9,462 bases of DNA, taken from positions 1-9,462 of the forward strand of contig JAEZMB010000007.1 of assembly GCA_023435825.1 (NCBI GenBank). The letters run 5' to 3'. The DNA is from Pseudomonadota bacterium. GTDB lineage: Bacteria > Desulfobacterota > Desulfovibrionia > Desulfovibrionales > Desulfovibrionaceae. Under the pieces are notes generated by a model. That model was not told the origin of the DNA and did no database searches. It saw nothing but the letters and a program-made list of their open reading frames with translations. A program made the position numbers and the translations under genes. Position 1 is the stretch's first letter. Every line of letters begins with the position of its first letter. This document shows positions 1 to 6,001 of the stretch, one piece after another.

Positions 1-1
1 C

Positions 2-487
2 CTTCCGCCCGCGTCCCAGGCCGCCGCCAGGCTTGCGCCCCAGGCCCCGCCGTCGCCGCCGGCCCAAGTCCGGCCGGATGACGCTTCGCCATCTCGCGCG
101 GCTTCAGCCCCCGCCGACGCCGCGCCGTCTCCCGATGCGGCGGCAAAGCCAAGCCCCGGGGCCGCTCCCGCCAAGCCGCCGGCCAAGCCTCAGGCCCGCT
201 ACATCGCCGTGGACGATGCCCGGCTGCGGGAGCAGCCCAGCGACACGGCCGAGGTCCTGACCCGCCTGGACAAAGGGACGCGCCTGGCCGTGCTCGGCCA
301 GGACGGCGACTGGGTGCGCGTCACCGAACCCGGGGGCCGCAGCGGCTATGTCCACGCCAGCCTGACCACAGCCGGCGCGCCGCCGTCTTCCCCGCCGCCG
401 GCCCGGCCGGCGGCCAAGCCGGCCTCCCCGCGCCCTGCCGCCAAACCCGACGCGCCCGCCCCGTCCGGGTGGCGCATCATAAAATGA
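2..487 (+). CDS. SH3-domain protein, Pro/Ala-rich (5' partial)
   Basis: The frame is open from the left edge to a TGA at 485-487, so the N-terminus lies outside the window; 161 residues are visible. Residues 1-65 are a low-complexity Ala/Pro/Lys linker. Residues about 67-122 look like a bacterial SH3 (SH3b) domain: a Tyr-Ile start, an 'ARLREQPS' segment (the usual 'LNVRSGPS' position), a 'GTRLAVLG' strand, 'GDWVRV', and a closing 'GYVHASLT'. A second Pro/Ala/Lys tail follows, with 'RPAAKP' occurring twice, ending in 'GWRIIK'. In general SH3b domains bind cell-wall or protein ligands outside the cytoplasm, so an envelope protein is likely, but no signal peptide can be seen here. It ends 43 bases before the lipoprotein gene on the same strand and may or may not belong to the pilus operon. 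Domain call fairly secure; role unknown. Confidence 0.75.
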   Translation, partial: LPPASQAAARLAPQAPPSPPAQVRPDDASPSRAASAPADAAPSPDAAAKPSPGAAPAKPPAKPQARYIAVDDARLREQPSDTAEVLTRLDKGTRLAVLGQDGDWVRVTEPGGRSGYVHASLTTAGAPPSSPPPARPAAKPASPRPAAKPDAPAPSGWRIIK

Positions 488-516
488 GTCCGGCCCCATG
501 CAACAGTCGCCGCCAC

Positions 517-521
517 GGAGG
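517..521 (+). promoter_or_regulatory. Ribosome binding site deciding the lipoprotein start
   Basis: GGAGG lies 9 bases before the ATG at 531. An in-frame ATG at 498 has no comparable site and would put extra polar and basic residues before the signal peptide, so 531 is preferred. Confidence 0.7.
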
Positions 522-530
522 AAGCCCCCC

Positions 531-1055
531 ATGCAACCACGGATCATAACGCTGCTTGTCGCCCTGTGCCTGACGGCGGCTTCCTGCGCGCCAAAGCCGA
601 CCACACCCCAAAGCGCGCCGCAGCCCAAGGCGGGCAGCACGCTCATGACCTCGGCCGAGGCCGTGTTTGCCGCCCTGGACTGCGCCAAGAAGCCGCTGCC
701 GTTCATTGTCCTGGAAGACAACAGCCTGACGCCCAATCCGGCCAAACCCGGCAGCCAGCTGGTCCACCATCTGGTCTACGCCTTCTGCCCGGCCCCGGGC
801 GGCAAGGCCGACGCCGGGGTGCTGACGCGCTCCCTTTACTACAACGGCAAGCAGGTCTTTTCCGACGCCACACGGGACTTCGTCCTGACCCCCGGCCGGG
901 TGGCCGTGGACGCCGTCATCGCCGTCCCGTCCGAGGCTCCGCCCGGGAAATACGTCTATGCCGTGGAATACGTCAGCAACGCCGAGGCGGGCAAACGCAA
1001 GCCGGCCCGGACCCTGACCCTGGACGAAAAACTCGAACTGACGCTGACGCGCTAG
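531..1055 (+). CDS. Small predicted lipoprotein of unknown function
   Basis: A 174-residue protein. Residues 1-18 form a short signal peptide (Arg4, then a hydrophobic run to Ala17) that ends in 'LTAASC', a lipobox-like site giving a lipidated Cys19. The -3 position is Ala rather than the favoured Leu, so lipidation is likely but not certain. Residues 20-40 are a Pro/Lys/Thr-rich tether. The rest (about 42-174) alternates short hydrophobic and polar strands, consistent with a beta-sandwich, and includes 'GKYVYAVEYVS' at 139-149. Cys51 and Cys86 could form a disulfide in the periplasm. I do not recognise the family. It sits 29 bases before the first Flp pilin gene on the same strand, so a role in the pilus system is plausible, for example as a helper of the secretin; that is inference from position only. 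Confidence 0.75.
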   Translation: MQPRIITLLVALCLTAASCAPKPTTPQSAPQPKAGSTLMTSAEAVFAALDCAKKPLPFIVLEDNSLTPNPAKPGSQLVHHLVYAFCPAPGGKADAGVLTRSLYYNGKQVFSDATRDFVLTPGRVAVDAVIAVPSEAPPGKYVYAVEYVSNAEAGKRKPARTLTLDEKLELTLTR

Positions 1056-1084
1056 GGGCGCGTCCCGTCGAAACAACGGCCGCC

Positions 1085-1423
1085 ATGCCAAAACACCCCA
1101 AGCGTGCCGCCCATGCCGCCGGCCCTACGTCCCGGGCCTCGCGCCAACACGCGACGCGCAGGCCGGCCAACGCCGCCCTGGCGCGCCCACAGCGGTTGGC
1201 GCTCCGGGCCAAGGGCCTGCCCGGGCGTCGGCTGGGCCGGGCGATCTTGGAGCGCCTGGCCCGGCTGGCCGTCTGCCGGGACGGAGCCGTGACCGTGGAA
1301 TACGGCCTGGCCGTGCTTATCGCGGCGGCCATCCTCTACGGGGTCGAAGACACCATGTTTCGCCCCATGGCCAAGGACATCTTGCACAACTTCATGGACT
1401 TCATCGCCAAACCTTATCCGTGA
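1085..1423 (+). CDS. flp: Flp-type pilin 1, with a very long leader
   Basis: From the ATG at 1085 the protein has 112 residues. The Flp/type IVb prepilin signature is clear: Gly67 at the cleavage site, then mature 'AVTVEYGLAVLIAAA' with Glu+5 and Tyr+6 followed by one hydrophobic helix. The mature part is 45 residues, which fits Flp pilins. The leader would be 67 residues and rich in Arg, Ala and Pro; Flp leaders are usually a few tens of residues or fewer. There is no good Shine-Dalgarno sequence before 1085. A TTG at 1247 would give a 13-residue leader, but it also lacks a clear ribosome site. The stop is 17 bases before the second pilin gene. The product would be exported to the inner membrane, cut by a TadV/CpaA-type peptidase and built into the fibre as a major or minor subunit. 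Pilin identity is confident; the start is uncertain. Confidence 0.82.
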   Translation: MPKHPKRAAHAAGPTSRASRQHATRRPANAALARPQRLALRAKGLPGRRLGRAILERLARLAVCRDGAVTVEYGLAVLIAAAILYGVEDTMFRPMAKDILHNFMDFIAKPYP

Positions 1424-1440
1424 CGCCAGGGAGCACCCGC

Positions 1441-1671
1441 ATGAAACGCCTCAACGACTTGAGCCTTGCCCTCTACGTGAAGACGCGCTGCGCCGTTGAC
1501 GGCCTCAAGCGCCGCGCGGCCGGCCAGGACGGCGCGACCACGGTGGAATACGTCCTGCTCATCGCCGTGGTGGTCATCGGCATCATCGCGGCCGCCACCT
1601 ACATGTTTGATCCGCTCAAGGAATTCTTCAAGGACGTGGTCAAAAAGGTCCGGGAAACCGCCGGAGTGTAA
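1441..1671 (+). CDS. flp: Flp-type pilin 2
   Basis: A 76-residue protein starting at the ATG at 1441, 7 bases after AGGGAG (1428-1433). The leader is 31 residues, basic near its end ('LKRRAAGQDG'), with cleavage after Gly31. The mature part begins 'ATTVEYVLLIAVVVIGI' with Glu+5/Tyr+6, then an amphipathic, Lys-rich tail ('FKDVVKKV'). The mature length is 45 residues. It aligns without gaps to the upstream pilin: the 'TVEY' block and an M-F-x-P motif at mature positions 24-27 fall in the same register, which points to duplication followed by divergence. The strong ribosome site and compact leader make this the better candidate for the major pilin (inference). It is followed 4 bases later by the TadE-like gene. 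Confidence 0.88.
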   Translation: MKRLNDLSLALYVKTRCAVDGLKRRAAGQDGATTVEYVLLIAVVVIGIIAAATYMFDPLKEFFKDVVKKVRETAGV

Positions 1672-1675
1672 GGCC

Positions 1676-2158
1676 ATGGTCGCAATTCCAGGCGGACCGC
1701 CTCCCTTTGCGCCCTCCGGGGGCGACGCATGCGCCGGGTCCGGCAGGGGCCGGGGGCAAGGCGCGCCGTTGCGGCCGCGCCTGGGCCGGTCAAACGGACG
1801 GCGCGGCGAAGCCGGGGCGGCCACCGTGGAATTCGCCTTCGCCCTGCTGTTTATCCTGCTGCTGTTTATCGCCTACGTGAACATCTCGGAGATCTTCCTG
1901 GCCCATTCCCGGCTGCGCTACGCCGCGTTCGCGGCCTCGCGAACCCATGCCGTGGGCGGTTCGGCCAGGCGGGCCGCCGACGCCATTGATCAGGATTTCC
2001 AGCTCAAAACCACCTCGGACACGGTCCGCCTGGAAAAGTCCCTGGACCTGCCCAAGGCCGTGGGCACGCTTTGCGGCACGGGCGACACGTTCACCATCCG
2101 CCACGCGGTCAAGACCTTCGTGGAACCCGTCCCGTCCGGGGACAACGCGGCGAGGTAG
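1676..2158 (+). CDS. tadE: TadE-like minor pseudopilin
   Basis: A 160-residue protein. Residues 1-47 are a long Gly/Pro/Arg-rich leader; the pseudopilin site is Gly47, followed by 'AATVEFAFALLFILLLFIAY' with Glu+5/Phe+6 and one membrane helix (about 50-69). Residues 79-93 ('RLRYAAFAASRTHAV') match the conserved segment after the helix in TadE-family proteins. The remaining 65 residues are a small exported domain with one Cys (133). TadE proteins are processed by the same peptidase as Flp and are thought to act in pilus initiation or assembly. The ATG at 1676 is preceded by GGAG at 1663-1666. It is tightly linked to both neighbours (gaps of 4 and 3 bases). Family call good; the leader is longer than usual for the family. 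Confidence 0.85.
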   Translation: MVAIPGGPPPFAPSGGDACAGSGRGRGQGAPLRPRLGRSNGRRGEAGAATVEFAFALLFILLLFIAYVNISEIFLAHSRLRYAAFAASRTHAVGGSARRAADAIDQDFQLKTTSDTVRLEKSLDLPKAVGTLCGTGDTFTIRHAVKTFVEPVPSGDNAAR

Positions 2159-2161
2159 GCC

Positions 2162-3106
2162 ATGGAACCATGGGGCAAGCGGGCAGGCGACCAGCGCGGT
2201 TCGGTCACGGTCTTCGTGGCCCTGCTGCTGCCGACGCTCATGGTCATGGTCTTTTTGGCCCTCAACATCGGCCAGCTCGTCTTTGAAAAGATCCGGCTGC
2301 AAAACACCGCCGACGCCTGCGCCCTGTCGGCGGCGGCCGTCCAGGCGGCGGGGCTCAACGAGATCGCCGAGGCCAACTTCTGGAGCGAGGATTACGTGCT
2401 GTCCATCGCCAAGGTGGTCATGGCCCTGAGCGAACAGATCCCCTGGAAGGACAAGGACACGGCCAAATCCGCCGTGCGCTACTACCGAAGCGTTTTTCGA
2501 GCCCTTCGCCGCTACCAGACCGAGGCCAACACGTATTACGCCCAAAAGGCCATGCGCATCGCCCAGGCGACCAAGCGGGCCAACCTCGACGACATCGGCA
2601 TCACCTCGGTGCGCCTCAAATCAATCAATCCCGACTCGACCCTGGAGCGGCCCGGCCGGCTCATGGACTACCGGTCCCACTCCACGACGCTTTCCTACGG
2701 CTACATCGGCTCGACCGACCGCCACCCCTGTTCCATCTCCACGGCCCTGTACTGGTCGGACCTCATGGCCGGCCCCAGCAACCACTTCTGCACCCATATG
2801 GGCGCGACGGTCATCGCCACCTGCGGCAAGAGCCACTCCCGCGGGTCGGCCGATTTCGACTATAAGATGTCCAAGAAAAGCTCTCCCATGACCTATGCCG
2901 CCTTCCAGCTGACCCAGGAATCCAAGGACTTCGTCGTCGCCGGATCGATCTTCGGCAAGATGCAACCGCTCAAGGCCTACGCGGCGGCCATGCCCACCAA
3001 GGGCGACGTGGAAAATGGCCGACCACAGTATATACCGGTGCTGGTCAGGCTCGCCAAGCTCAAACCCAAGCCCGACGTGCCGGACCTGAACAAGGTGCTG
3101 CACTAG
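2162..3106 (+). CDS. tadG: TadG-like Flp pilus protein
   Basis: A 314-residue protein. Residues 12-59 match the TadG-like N-terminal region: 'RGSVTVFVALLLPTLMVM', one membrane helix (about 16-40), then 'RLQNTADACALSAAA'. Unlike the pilins, it has Phe where the pseudopilin Glu+5 would be, so it is probably anchored and not processed. Residues 60-314 would be periplasmic. They contain a helical stretch (about 66-140) and a region with Cys190, Cys210 and Cys221. I see no von Willebrand A (MIDAS) motif of the kind found in longer TadG proteins. The start is 3 bases after the TadE-like stop, with GAGGTAGG (2152-2159) as ribosome site, suggesting coupled translation. TadG is needed for Flp pilus production in model systems; its exact role is unclear. 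N-terminal family call is good, C-terminal function unknown. Confidence 0.8.
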   Translation: MEPWGKRAGDQRGSVTVFVALLLPTLMVMVFLALNIGQLVFEKIRLQNTADACALSAAAVQAAGLNEIAEANFWSEDYVLSIAKVVMALSEQIPWKDKDTAKSAVRYYRSVFRALRRYQTEANTYYAQKAMRIAQATKRANLDDIGITSVRLKSINPDSTLERPGRLMDYRSHSTTLSYGYIGSTDRHPCSISTALYWSDLMAGPSNHFCTHMGATVIATCGKSHSRGSADFDYKMSKKSSPMTYAAFQLTQESKDFVVAGSIFGKMQPLKAYAAAMPTKGDVENGRPQYIPVLVRLAKLKPKPDVPDLNKVLH

Positions 3107-3115
3107 GCCGCGCCC

Positions 3116-3124
3116 GAGGAAGGA
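3116..3124 (+). promoter_or_regulatory. Ribosome binding site deciding the second pseudopilin start
   Basis: GAGGAAGGA lies 7 bases before the ATG at 3132. It supports that start over the in-frame ATG at 3216, which has a GGAGG only about 3 bases away. Confidence 0.6.
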
Positions 3125-3131
3125 ACAAGAC

Positions 3132-3602
3132 ATGTTGCCGCGACACGCCGACACAAGGAGGTTTTCTCCACCCACTGCGTCGCCGCCAGGCACGCGACCC
3201 AAGGCGGCGGAGGCCATGGGCTGGTTGCGCGGCCAGGCGGCGCGGCTGTCCCGCGACGCGGGAGGCCAGGCCATGATCGAGGCGGCCTTCATGCTGTTTT
3301 GGCTGTCGTTTGTGCTCATGTTCCTGCTGTGGAGCCGTACGCTCTACGAGAACATGGCCCGGGCCGAGGAAGACCTGCGCTACGAACTGCGCCGGAAACT
3401 GGACGACATCGCCGGCAAGTCCTTCCGGCGCGTGGAGAAAAGGACCGAGGCCACGCTGGAGGTTCCCGGCGTGATCGCTGAAAAGCTCGGCCAAAACCCC
3501 GTGCGCGTGCCGCTGCGGCTCATCGGCTACGGCGGCAGCTACACCGGCCGCGATAAGAGCGAATACTTCTGTTATTACCGCAAACGCCAAGTCAGCGAGT
3601 AA
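3132..3602 (+). CDS. TadE/TadF-like minor pseudopilin
   Basis: A 156-residue protein. The pseudopilin motif is at Gly45, followed by 'QAMIEAAFMLFWLSFVLMF', giving Glu+5 and one membrane helix (about 49-67). After the helix comes a charged segment (75-107, 'RAEEDLRYELRRKL') and a C-terminal domain ending in a Tyr- and Lys-rich tail with a single Cys147. The leader from the ATG at 3132 is 45 residues, Pro/Arg/Ala-rich; starting at Met29 (3216) it would be 17. With the TadE-like and TadG-like genes it completes the usual minor-subunit set, here in the order E-G-F rather than E-F-G. Likely processed by the prepilin peptidase and acting in assembly. Whether it corresponds to TadE or TadF cannot be decided by eye, so no symbol is given. 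Confidence 0.75.
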   Translation: MLPRHADTRRFSPPTASPPGTRPKAAEAMGWLRGQAARLSRDAGGQAMIEAAFMLFWLSFVLMFLLWSRTLYENMARAEEDLRYELRRKLDDIAGKSFRRVEKRTEATLEVPGVIAEKLGQNPVRVPLRLIGYGGSYTGRDKSEYFCYYRKRQVSE

Positions 3603-3605
3603 GCC

Positions 3606-4472
3606 ATGAGCAAGTCGAAACTGGTTCTGATCTCCCTGGGCGCGGCTCTTTTTGCCCTGTTGCTGGTCTATTCCTACATCTACAAGAAAGAAAAGGAACT
3701 GCTGTCCCTGTCCACGCCGGTCAAGGTGGTCGTGGCGGCCAAGGACATCCCCGAAGGTTCCCTGCTCGACGAGACCACTGTCGAAGTCGTGGAGATACCC
3801 AAGAAGTTCGTCCAGCCCGGCGCGTTGACACGGCCCGGGGAGGCCCTGGACCGCATCGCGGCCGTGCCCATGCTCAAAGGCTCCCAGGTGCTGGATTCGC
3901 TCTTCCGCCCGGCCGCCGAGGAAGGCGTGGCCCGCAAGATTCCGGCCGACAGGCGCGCCTACAGCATCGCGGTCAACGACGTCACCGCCGTGGCCGGACT
4001 GGTGCGGCCCGGCGACTTCGTGGACGTGGTGGTCACGGCCCAAACCGGCTCCGTGCAGCAGGGCCAGGCCGTGCCCGAGGGGTCCCTGGCCCGCCTGCTG
4101 CTGCAAAACATCCTGGTCCTGGCCGTCAACCAGCGCTCCACAGCCGCTTCACCGCCCCGGACCGCTCCCAGCCAGCAGGCCGTCGGCGGCCTGGCTTCGA
4201 GCGTGACGCCCGACAGCCAGAAAGGCCCAAGTTCCGTGCGCACCCTGACCCTGTCCCTGACACCCGACGAAGCCCAGAAAACGGCCCTGGCCCAGGAAAT
4301 CGGCAGTCTGTCGGTGGCCCTGCGCAGCAGTTGGCAAAAGCCGGAACAGCAGCCGCTGCCCCTGGCCAACGTCACCCCCCAGCAGGTGCTCGGCACGGAA
4401 AAGCCGGTGCTCCCCCGCGCCCGCCCGGTCTGGACCGAATTCCGGGGCAGCGAGGAATTCCAGATGCGCTGA
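3606..4472 (+). CDS. cpaB: CpaB/RcpC Flp pilus assembly protein
   Basis: A 288-residue protein. It has an N-terminal membrane segment (about 5-24) followed by Tyr/Lys-rich residues. A SAF-like domain (about 37-100) contains 'VVVAAKDIPEGSLL' and 'PMLKGSQVLDSLF'. The RcpC/CpaB domain (about 115-240) contains 'AYSIAVNDVTAVAGLVRPGDFVDVVV' split by turns, 'LLLQNILVLAV', and 'TLTLSLTPDEAQKTALAQE', which are hallmarks of the family. The region 178-210 is a Ser/Pro/Gln-rich linker. CpaB is a periplasmic component that works with the secretin. It begins 3 bases after the preceding stop with only a weak ribosome site, so coupled translation is likely. The 75 bases before cpaC (4473-4547) are the largest gap in the window and hold only a C-rich run and the cpaC ribosome site. 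Confidence 0.93.
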   Translation: MSKSKLVLISLGAALFALLLVYSYIYKKEKELLSLSTPVKVVVAAKDIPEGSLLDETTVEVVEIPKKFVQPGALTRPGEALDRIAAVPMLKGSQVLDSLFRPAAEEGVARKIPADRRAYSIAVNDVTAVAGLVRPGDFVDVVVTAQTGSVQQGQAVPEGSLARLLLQNILVLAVNQRSTAASPPRTAPSQQAVGGLASSVTPDSQKGPSSVRTLTLSLTPDEAQKTALAQEIGSLSVALRSSWQKPEQQPLPLANVTPQQVLGTEKPVLPRARPVWTEFRGSEEFQMR

Positions 4473-4532
4473 CCCCCAGCGCCCCCCCAAAACGACGGTG
4501 TGTCAAAACGCAAGTTCCGCAACCCCTTTTAC

Positions 4533-4536
4533 GAGG
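4533..4536 (+). promoter_or_regulatory. Ribosome binding site deciding the secretin start
   Basis: GAGG lies 11 bases before the ATG at 4548. The in-frame GTG at 4500 has no site before it and would add 16 polar residues before the signal peptide. Confidence 0.5.
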
Positions 4537-4547
4537 TATCCGCCATC

Positions 4548-5990
4548 ATGAGTCGGACGTCACTTGCCCGCCCGGGCGCGGTCGCCCTGCTGGCCGCCCT
4601 GATCCTCTGGGCCGCCGTGGCCCTGGCCGAGGAACCGACCCGGATGGAGCTGGCCGCCGGCCAGAGCATCCCCATCGAACCGGGATTCGCCGTGGACAAG
4701 GTGGCCGTGGGCGACCCGGAGGTGCTCGGCGTGGCCCGCACCTCGGACACGTCCATGCTCGTCAACGCCAAGAAGTCCGGCCAGACCAACCTCATCATCC
4801 TGGGCACGGCCGGCCAGCAGAAGGAATACCAGATCCGCGTGCGCTCCGGTTCCCTGGACGACGACGCCGCCGCCCTGCGCGAGATGTTCGCCGGCATGGA
4901 AGGGCTGACGGTGAGGCCCCTTGGCGGACGGCTCGTGGTGTCGGGCGAGGTCTACAGCGCCGAGCACTTCGACAAGGTGGCCGCCACCCTGGCCGGCATG
5001 CCCGGGACGGTCAACCAGGTGAACATGAGCCCGGTCATGCAGCGCATCGTCAGCGACCAGATCCGCAAGGAAATCAACCGGCCGGGCGTCACGGTCAAGG
5101 CCGTGCGCAATTCCTTTATCCTCGACGGCCTGGTCGGCACGCCCGAGGACATCGAGCGGGCCCAGAAAATCGCCTCCCTGTACTCCAAAAGCGTGATCAA
5201 CACCCTGCGCGTCGCGCCCGAGCCGCCCAAGCCCTACCGCAAGCCCGAACTGATCGAAGTGACCATGCAGATCATGGAACTGTCCAAGACCGCCCTGCGC
5301 GATCTTGGCGTGCACTGGAATCCCCTGGGCACCCTGGACGCCAAGGCCACCTACGACTCCGAGAAAAGCGCCTCCATCGCCTCCACCGTCACCGGCACCC
5401 TGTCGAGCCTGCTGCCCAAGATGCGGCGCATCCAGGACGAGGGCCAGGGACGCTCGCTCATGAACCAGGCGGTCATCACCAAGCAGGGCGGCGAGGCCAA
5501 GTTCTTCGCCGGCACCGAAATTCCCATCAGCGTGGCCCAAAGCCTCGGCACCATGGGGGTGGAATACAAAAAGGTCGGCATGACGCTCAACGTCTCGCCC
5601 AACATCGACCCCCTCAGCAACATCGACACCTCCATCCACGTCGAATCCAGCTCGGTGCTGTCCGAAAACGCCACCACCGGCGCGCCCACGGTCAGCACCA
5701 ACAACCTGTCCACGGCCCTCAACGTCGCCTCGGGCCAGAGCATCGTCCTTGGCGGACTCATCGGCCAGCGCGAGCTGGAAGCCCTGTCCCTGTCGCCCCA
5801 GGACAACCAGGAAAGCCTTCTCCAGCTCAACCGCCGCACCCGGGCCGGAACCGACGGCTGGGAGGTGGTGGTGTTCATCACCCCGAGCATCGTCGCCCAT
5901 CCCGGCCAAGCCTTGGGCGACATGAAGGGCAAGGTCCAGGAGTCGTTCAAGAAAAAAGACCTCGAACGCCTGCGCAAGCAGGGCAACTGA
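4548..5990 (+). CDS. cpaC: CpaC/RcpA outer-membrane secretin
   Basis: A 480-residue protein. A signal peptide (1-27) ends 'WAAVALA' before 'EEPTR'. Residues 32-98 match the pilus-formation N-terminal domain ('ELAAGQSIPIEP', 'VAVGDPEVLGVA', 'SGQTNLIIL'). Two tandem BON-like units follow (about 104-162 and 166-224), each with a 'V-x-G-x-V' strand (131-135 and 191-196). The secretin domain spans about 233-447: 'LIEVTMQIMELSKTALRDLG', 'QAVITKQGGEAKFFAGTEIP', 'VEYKKVGMTLNVSPNID', 'ASGQSIVLGGLI' and 'VVVFITPSIV'. These oligomerise into the outer-membrane channel for the pilus. After 'LGGLI' the expected P-x-L-G-x-L-F segment is replaced by a polar stretch (406-437). A charged tail (459-480) follows. 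It is next to cpaB, its usual partner, and 11 bases before the ATPase fusion gene. Confidence 0.92.
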   Translation: MSRTSLARPGAVALLAALILWAAVALAEEPTRMELAAGQSIPIEPGFAVDKVAVGDPEVLGVARTSDTSMLVNAKKSGQTNLIILGTAGQQKEYQIRVRSGSLDDDAAALREMFAGMEGLTVRPLGGRLVVSGEVYSAEHFDKVAATLAGMPGTVNQVNMSPVMQRIVSDQIRKEINRPGVTVKAVRNSFILDGLVGTPEDIERAQKIASLYSKSVINTLRVAPEPPKPYRKPELIEVTMQIMELSKTALRDLGVHWNPLGTLDAKATYDSEKSASIASTVTGTLSSLLPKMRRIQDEGQGRSLMNQAVITKQGGEAKFFAGTEIPISVAQSLGTMGVEYKKVGMTLNVSPNIDPLSNIDTSIHVESSSVLSENATTGAPTVSTNNLSTALNVASGQSIVLGGLIGQRELEALSLSPQDNQESLLQLNRRTRAGTDGWEVVVFITPSIVAHPGQALGDMKGKVQESFKKKDLERLRKQGN

Positions 5991-6001
5991 CGCAGGCGGC
6001 C

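Noticed and set aside
498..530. Upstream ATG for the lipoprotein gene at 498
   Set aside because: It would add 11 residues, several of them basic or Pro, before the signal peptide, and it lacks a ribosome site; 531 has both a good site and a normal signal peptide start.
3155..3162. Perfect AAGGAGGT Shine-Dalgarno-like sequence inside the second pseudopilin gene
   Set aside because: No ATG, GTG or TTG lies at a usable distance downstream. The start at 3132 has its own ribosome site, so this is probably chance.
4473..4547. Possible promoter or terminator in the largest gap, between cpaB and cpaC
   Set aside because: No convincing -10/-35 or -24/-12 pair and no stem followed by a T run can be seen. 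The gap holds a C-rich run and a ribosome site only.
4331..6001. The frame of the CpaE-CpaF gene is open far upstream, through the end of cpaB and all of cpaC
   Set aside because: The translation there is Arg/Pro/Gly-rich with no family motifs, and it overlaps the well-supported secretin in another frame. It is a product of high GC; the gene starts at 6002 with the P-loop.
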